DNA of 64,000 bases, taken from contig JAZULL010000132.1 of the NCBI GenBank assembly GCA_045603085.1, positions 1 through 64,000 of the forward strand, in the 5' to 3' direction. How positions within the stretch are numbered: position 1 is the stretch's first letter; every line of letters starts with the position of its first letter. The notes beneath the pieces are model-generated. The model had not been told where the DNA came from and made no database searches. It saw nothing but the letters and a program-made list of their open reading frames with translations. This DNA comes from SVQP01 sp045603085 (lineage in GTDB: Bacteria > Bacillota > Clostridia > Oscillospirales > CAG-272). A program made the position numbers and the translations under genes. Positions 63,012 through 64,000 of the stretch are shown piece after piece.

Positions 63012-64000
63012 GCCGCGACACCTACGCTTTCTTTCAAATTCAGACCACCTTTAAGTACAAAGGTGATGGTTCCGTTATCGTCCGCCTTAATTCTTTCAAC
63101 GATTGATGTAAAGAGGTTTTCATCAAAGGAAAGAATGGCGGGAGGATAACTCTGCAACAGTTCTTTGAGGAATCGGAGATCTTCAATGTAGTGAGTATCC
63201 TCATCTTCACTAATCAGCTTCAAACGGCGGTTGCGGAGTGTTGTGATTCTGTTTTGCAGTTCCGCCGTTTGCTCTGCGTATGAGACCTCATCCATAATGT
63301 TCTTCGCACGAAATTTAGAGTACATATCGTTCTGTGACCAGAGCTTTGCGATCTCCGCATCTATCTGTGCAATCTCTTGGCTACCCGAGACAAGCCTTGT
63401 GCGAATGTCGATGAGCTGTGTCAGCGTGTTATCGACAAGCAAGGTCTCATATTGGCGTAAGCGATTATACATTATAATAAAGGAAGAAAAGATCTCGCTT
63501 TCAAGGAGGTTCTTCCCTCCGCACTCATGCCCGGAATTACCTTTTCGGGAGCAGACCCAATAGGTAATACCGTTCTGCACTCTACGCTTATACGCCCATC
63601 CGCACTCATCGCAATAAATCATTCGGGTAAGCAAATACTGTTGCTTGGGGTTCTTTGGCGCATACTGTTCTCTCTCCTTGAGTCTCTGCTGCGCTACTTC
63701 AAAGACTTCTCTGCTGATAATGGCAGGGTGAGAGTTGGTAACATAGAACTTGTCCTTTTCTCCGTTGTTCTTGCGGTTACGCAAGGGTAAGATCTCGGGA
63801 GTAAAGGTCTTTTGGAGAAGTGCGTCACCGATATATTTTTCATTGGAGAGGATATATCGGATGTGCGCCTTGTTCCATTTACCTTCGCGCGAGGGTACGC
63901 CTTCACGGTTCAAGATTGCCGAGATCTGCCCCATTCCTTTCCCTGCGAGGTACATATCGAAGATACGGACAACGATTACCGCTTCTTCCTCAACAATGAC
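63008..64000 (-). CDS. Large serine recombinase, N terminus outside window
   Basis: The open frame continues past base 64000. The visible part begins in the Recombinase domain (VIVVRIFDMYLAGKGMGQIS, then LNREGVPSREGKWN and IRYILSNEKYIGDALLQKTF), followed by a zinc ribbon (IYCDECGWAYKRR; WVCSRKGNSGHEC) and a coiled coil. It is the first gene of the three-recombinase operon. Whether it has a catalytic serine cannot be seen here. Confidence 0.88.
   Translation of the reverse strand, partial: VIVEEEAVIVVRIFDMYLAGKGMGQISAILNREGVPSREGKWNKAHIRYILSNEKYIGDALLQKTFTPEILPLRNRKNNGEKDKFYVTNSHPAIISREVFEVAQQRLKEREQYAPKNPKQQYLLTRMIYCDECGWAYKRRVQNGITYWVCSRKGNSGHECGGKNLLESEIFSSFIIMYNRLRQYETLLVDNTLTQLIDIRTRLVSGSQEIAQIDAEIAKLWSQNDMYSKFRAKNIMDEVSYAEQTAELQNRITTLRNRRLKLISEDEDTHYIEDLRFLKELLQSYPPAILSFDENLFTSIVERIKADDNGTITFVLKGGLNLKESVGVAA

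Overview
The window reads as a chromosomal segment of an uncultured Gram-positive anaerobe, probably a Clostridia member of the Oscillospirales kind. The reasons are the strong GGAGG ribosome-binding sites, near-consensus TTGACA/TATAAT promoters with 17-18 bp spacers, intrinsic terminators, very large secreted proteins with Gram-positive surface features, and a yybP-ykoY type manganese riboswitch. No ribosomal or marker gene is present, so the taxon is an inference. Almost every gene lies on the minus strand; only a Cu/Zn superoxide dismutase, the P-type ATPase and one small Cys-rich protein are on plus. || Layout. 0-5.2 kb: a TerB-like protein, then a four-gene operon (MFS, GH43 glycosidase, MFS, PHP phosphoesterase) that looks like uptake and breakdown of a plant-type glycoside. 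5.2-18.1 kb: one tightly packed minus-strand transcription unit of eleven genes behind one strong promoter (18097-18125). It holds a TPR-like membrane protein, threonine aldolase, PH-like membrane protein, HAD-GNAT fusion, sugar-amidotransferase-like PP-loop enzyme, half-size UbiA-like protein, PEP-synthase-like phosphotransferase, BtaA/DUF3419 aminocarboxypropyl transferase, AMP-forming ligase, GNAT and alpha/beta hydrolase. The middle six or seven look like an uncharacterised biosynthetic pathway. 18.2-21.1 kb: a manganese riboswitch with an overlapping terminator, controlling a cation P-type ATPase that carries an in-frame TAG at codon 568. 21.1-31.5 kb: a glycosidase-like protein, a Zn-ribbon protein, an ABC exporter pair, a 1417-residue lipoprotein and a Gfo/Idh/MocA oxidoreductase, mostly with their own promoters. 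|| 31.5-34.2 kb is repeat-rich. A 273-bp inverted-repeat (MITE-like) element has split a gene whose frame is exactly restored when the element and one TATA copy are removed. A partial second copy lies 1.2 kb away. Two arrays of small hairpins with constant spacers that flip orientation are also here. 34.2-48.5 kb encodes two giant exported proteins (2034 and about 2537 aa, Ig-like and Big_2-like modules) and a small Cys-rich protein. Next to them is a two-HTH LuxR-type regulator whose promoter carries three phased palindromic operators, one of them exactly between -35 and -10. || 50-64 kb is clearly AT-richer and looks like a mobile defence-type island. It starts beside a tRNA 3'-end remnant with CCA (50074-50101). 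It holds a Rad50/RloC-like zinc-hook ATPase, a 1171-aa protein with a nuclease-like N terminus, a CrtC/AttH-like protein paired with a membrane protein, another membrane protein, 20-bp direct repeats, and three overlapping serine-recombinase genes, the last running off the window. The first three cargo units each end in a copy of the same repeat, which makes them look like swappable modules. || Three observations deserve most attention: the BtaA/PEP-transferase/UbiA/PP-loop operon, the repeat-bracketed island modules, and the two flipped-spacer hairpin arrays.
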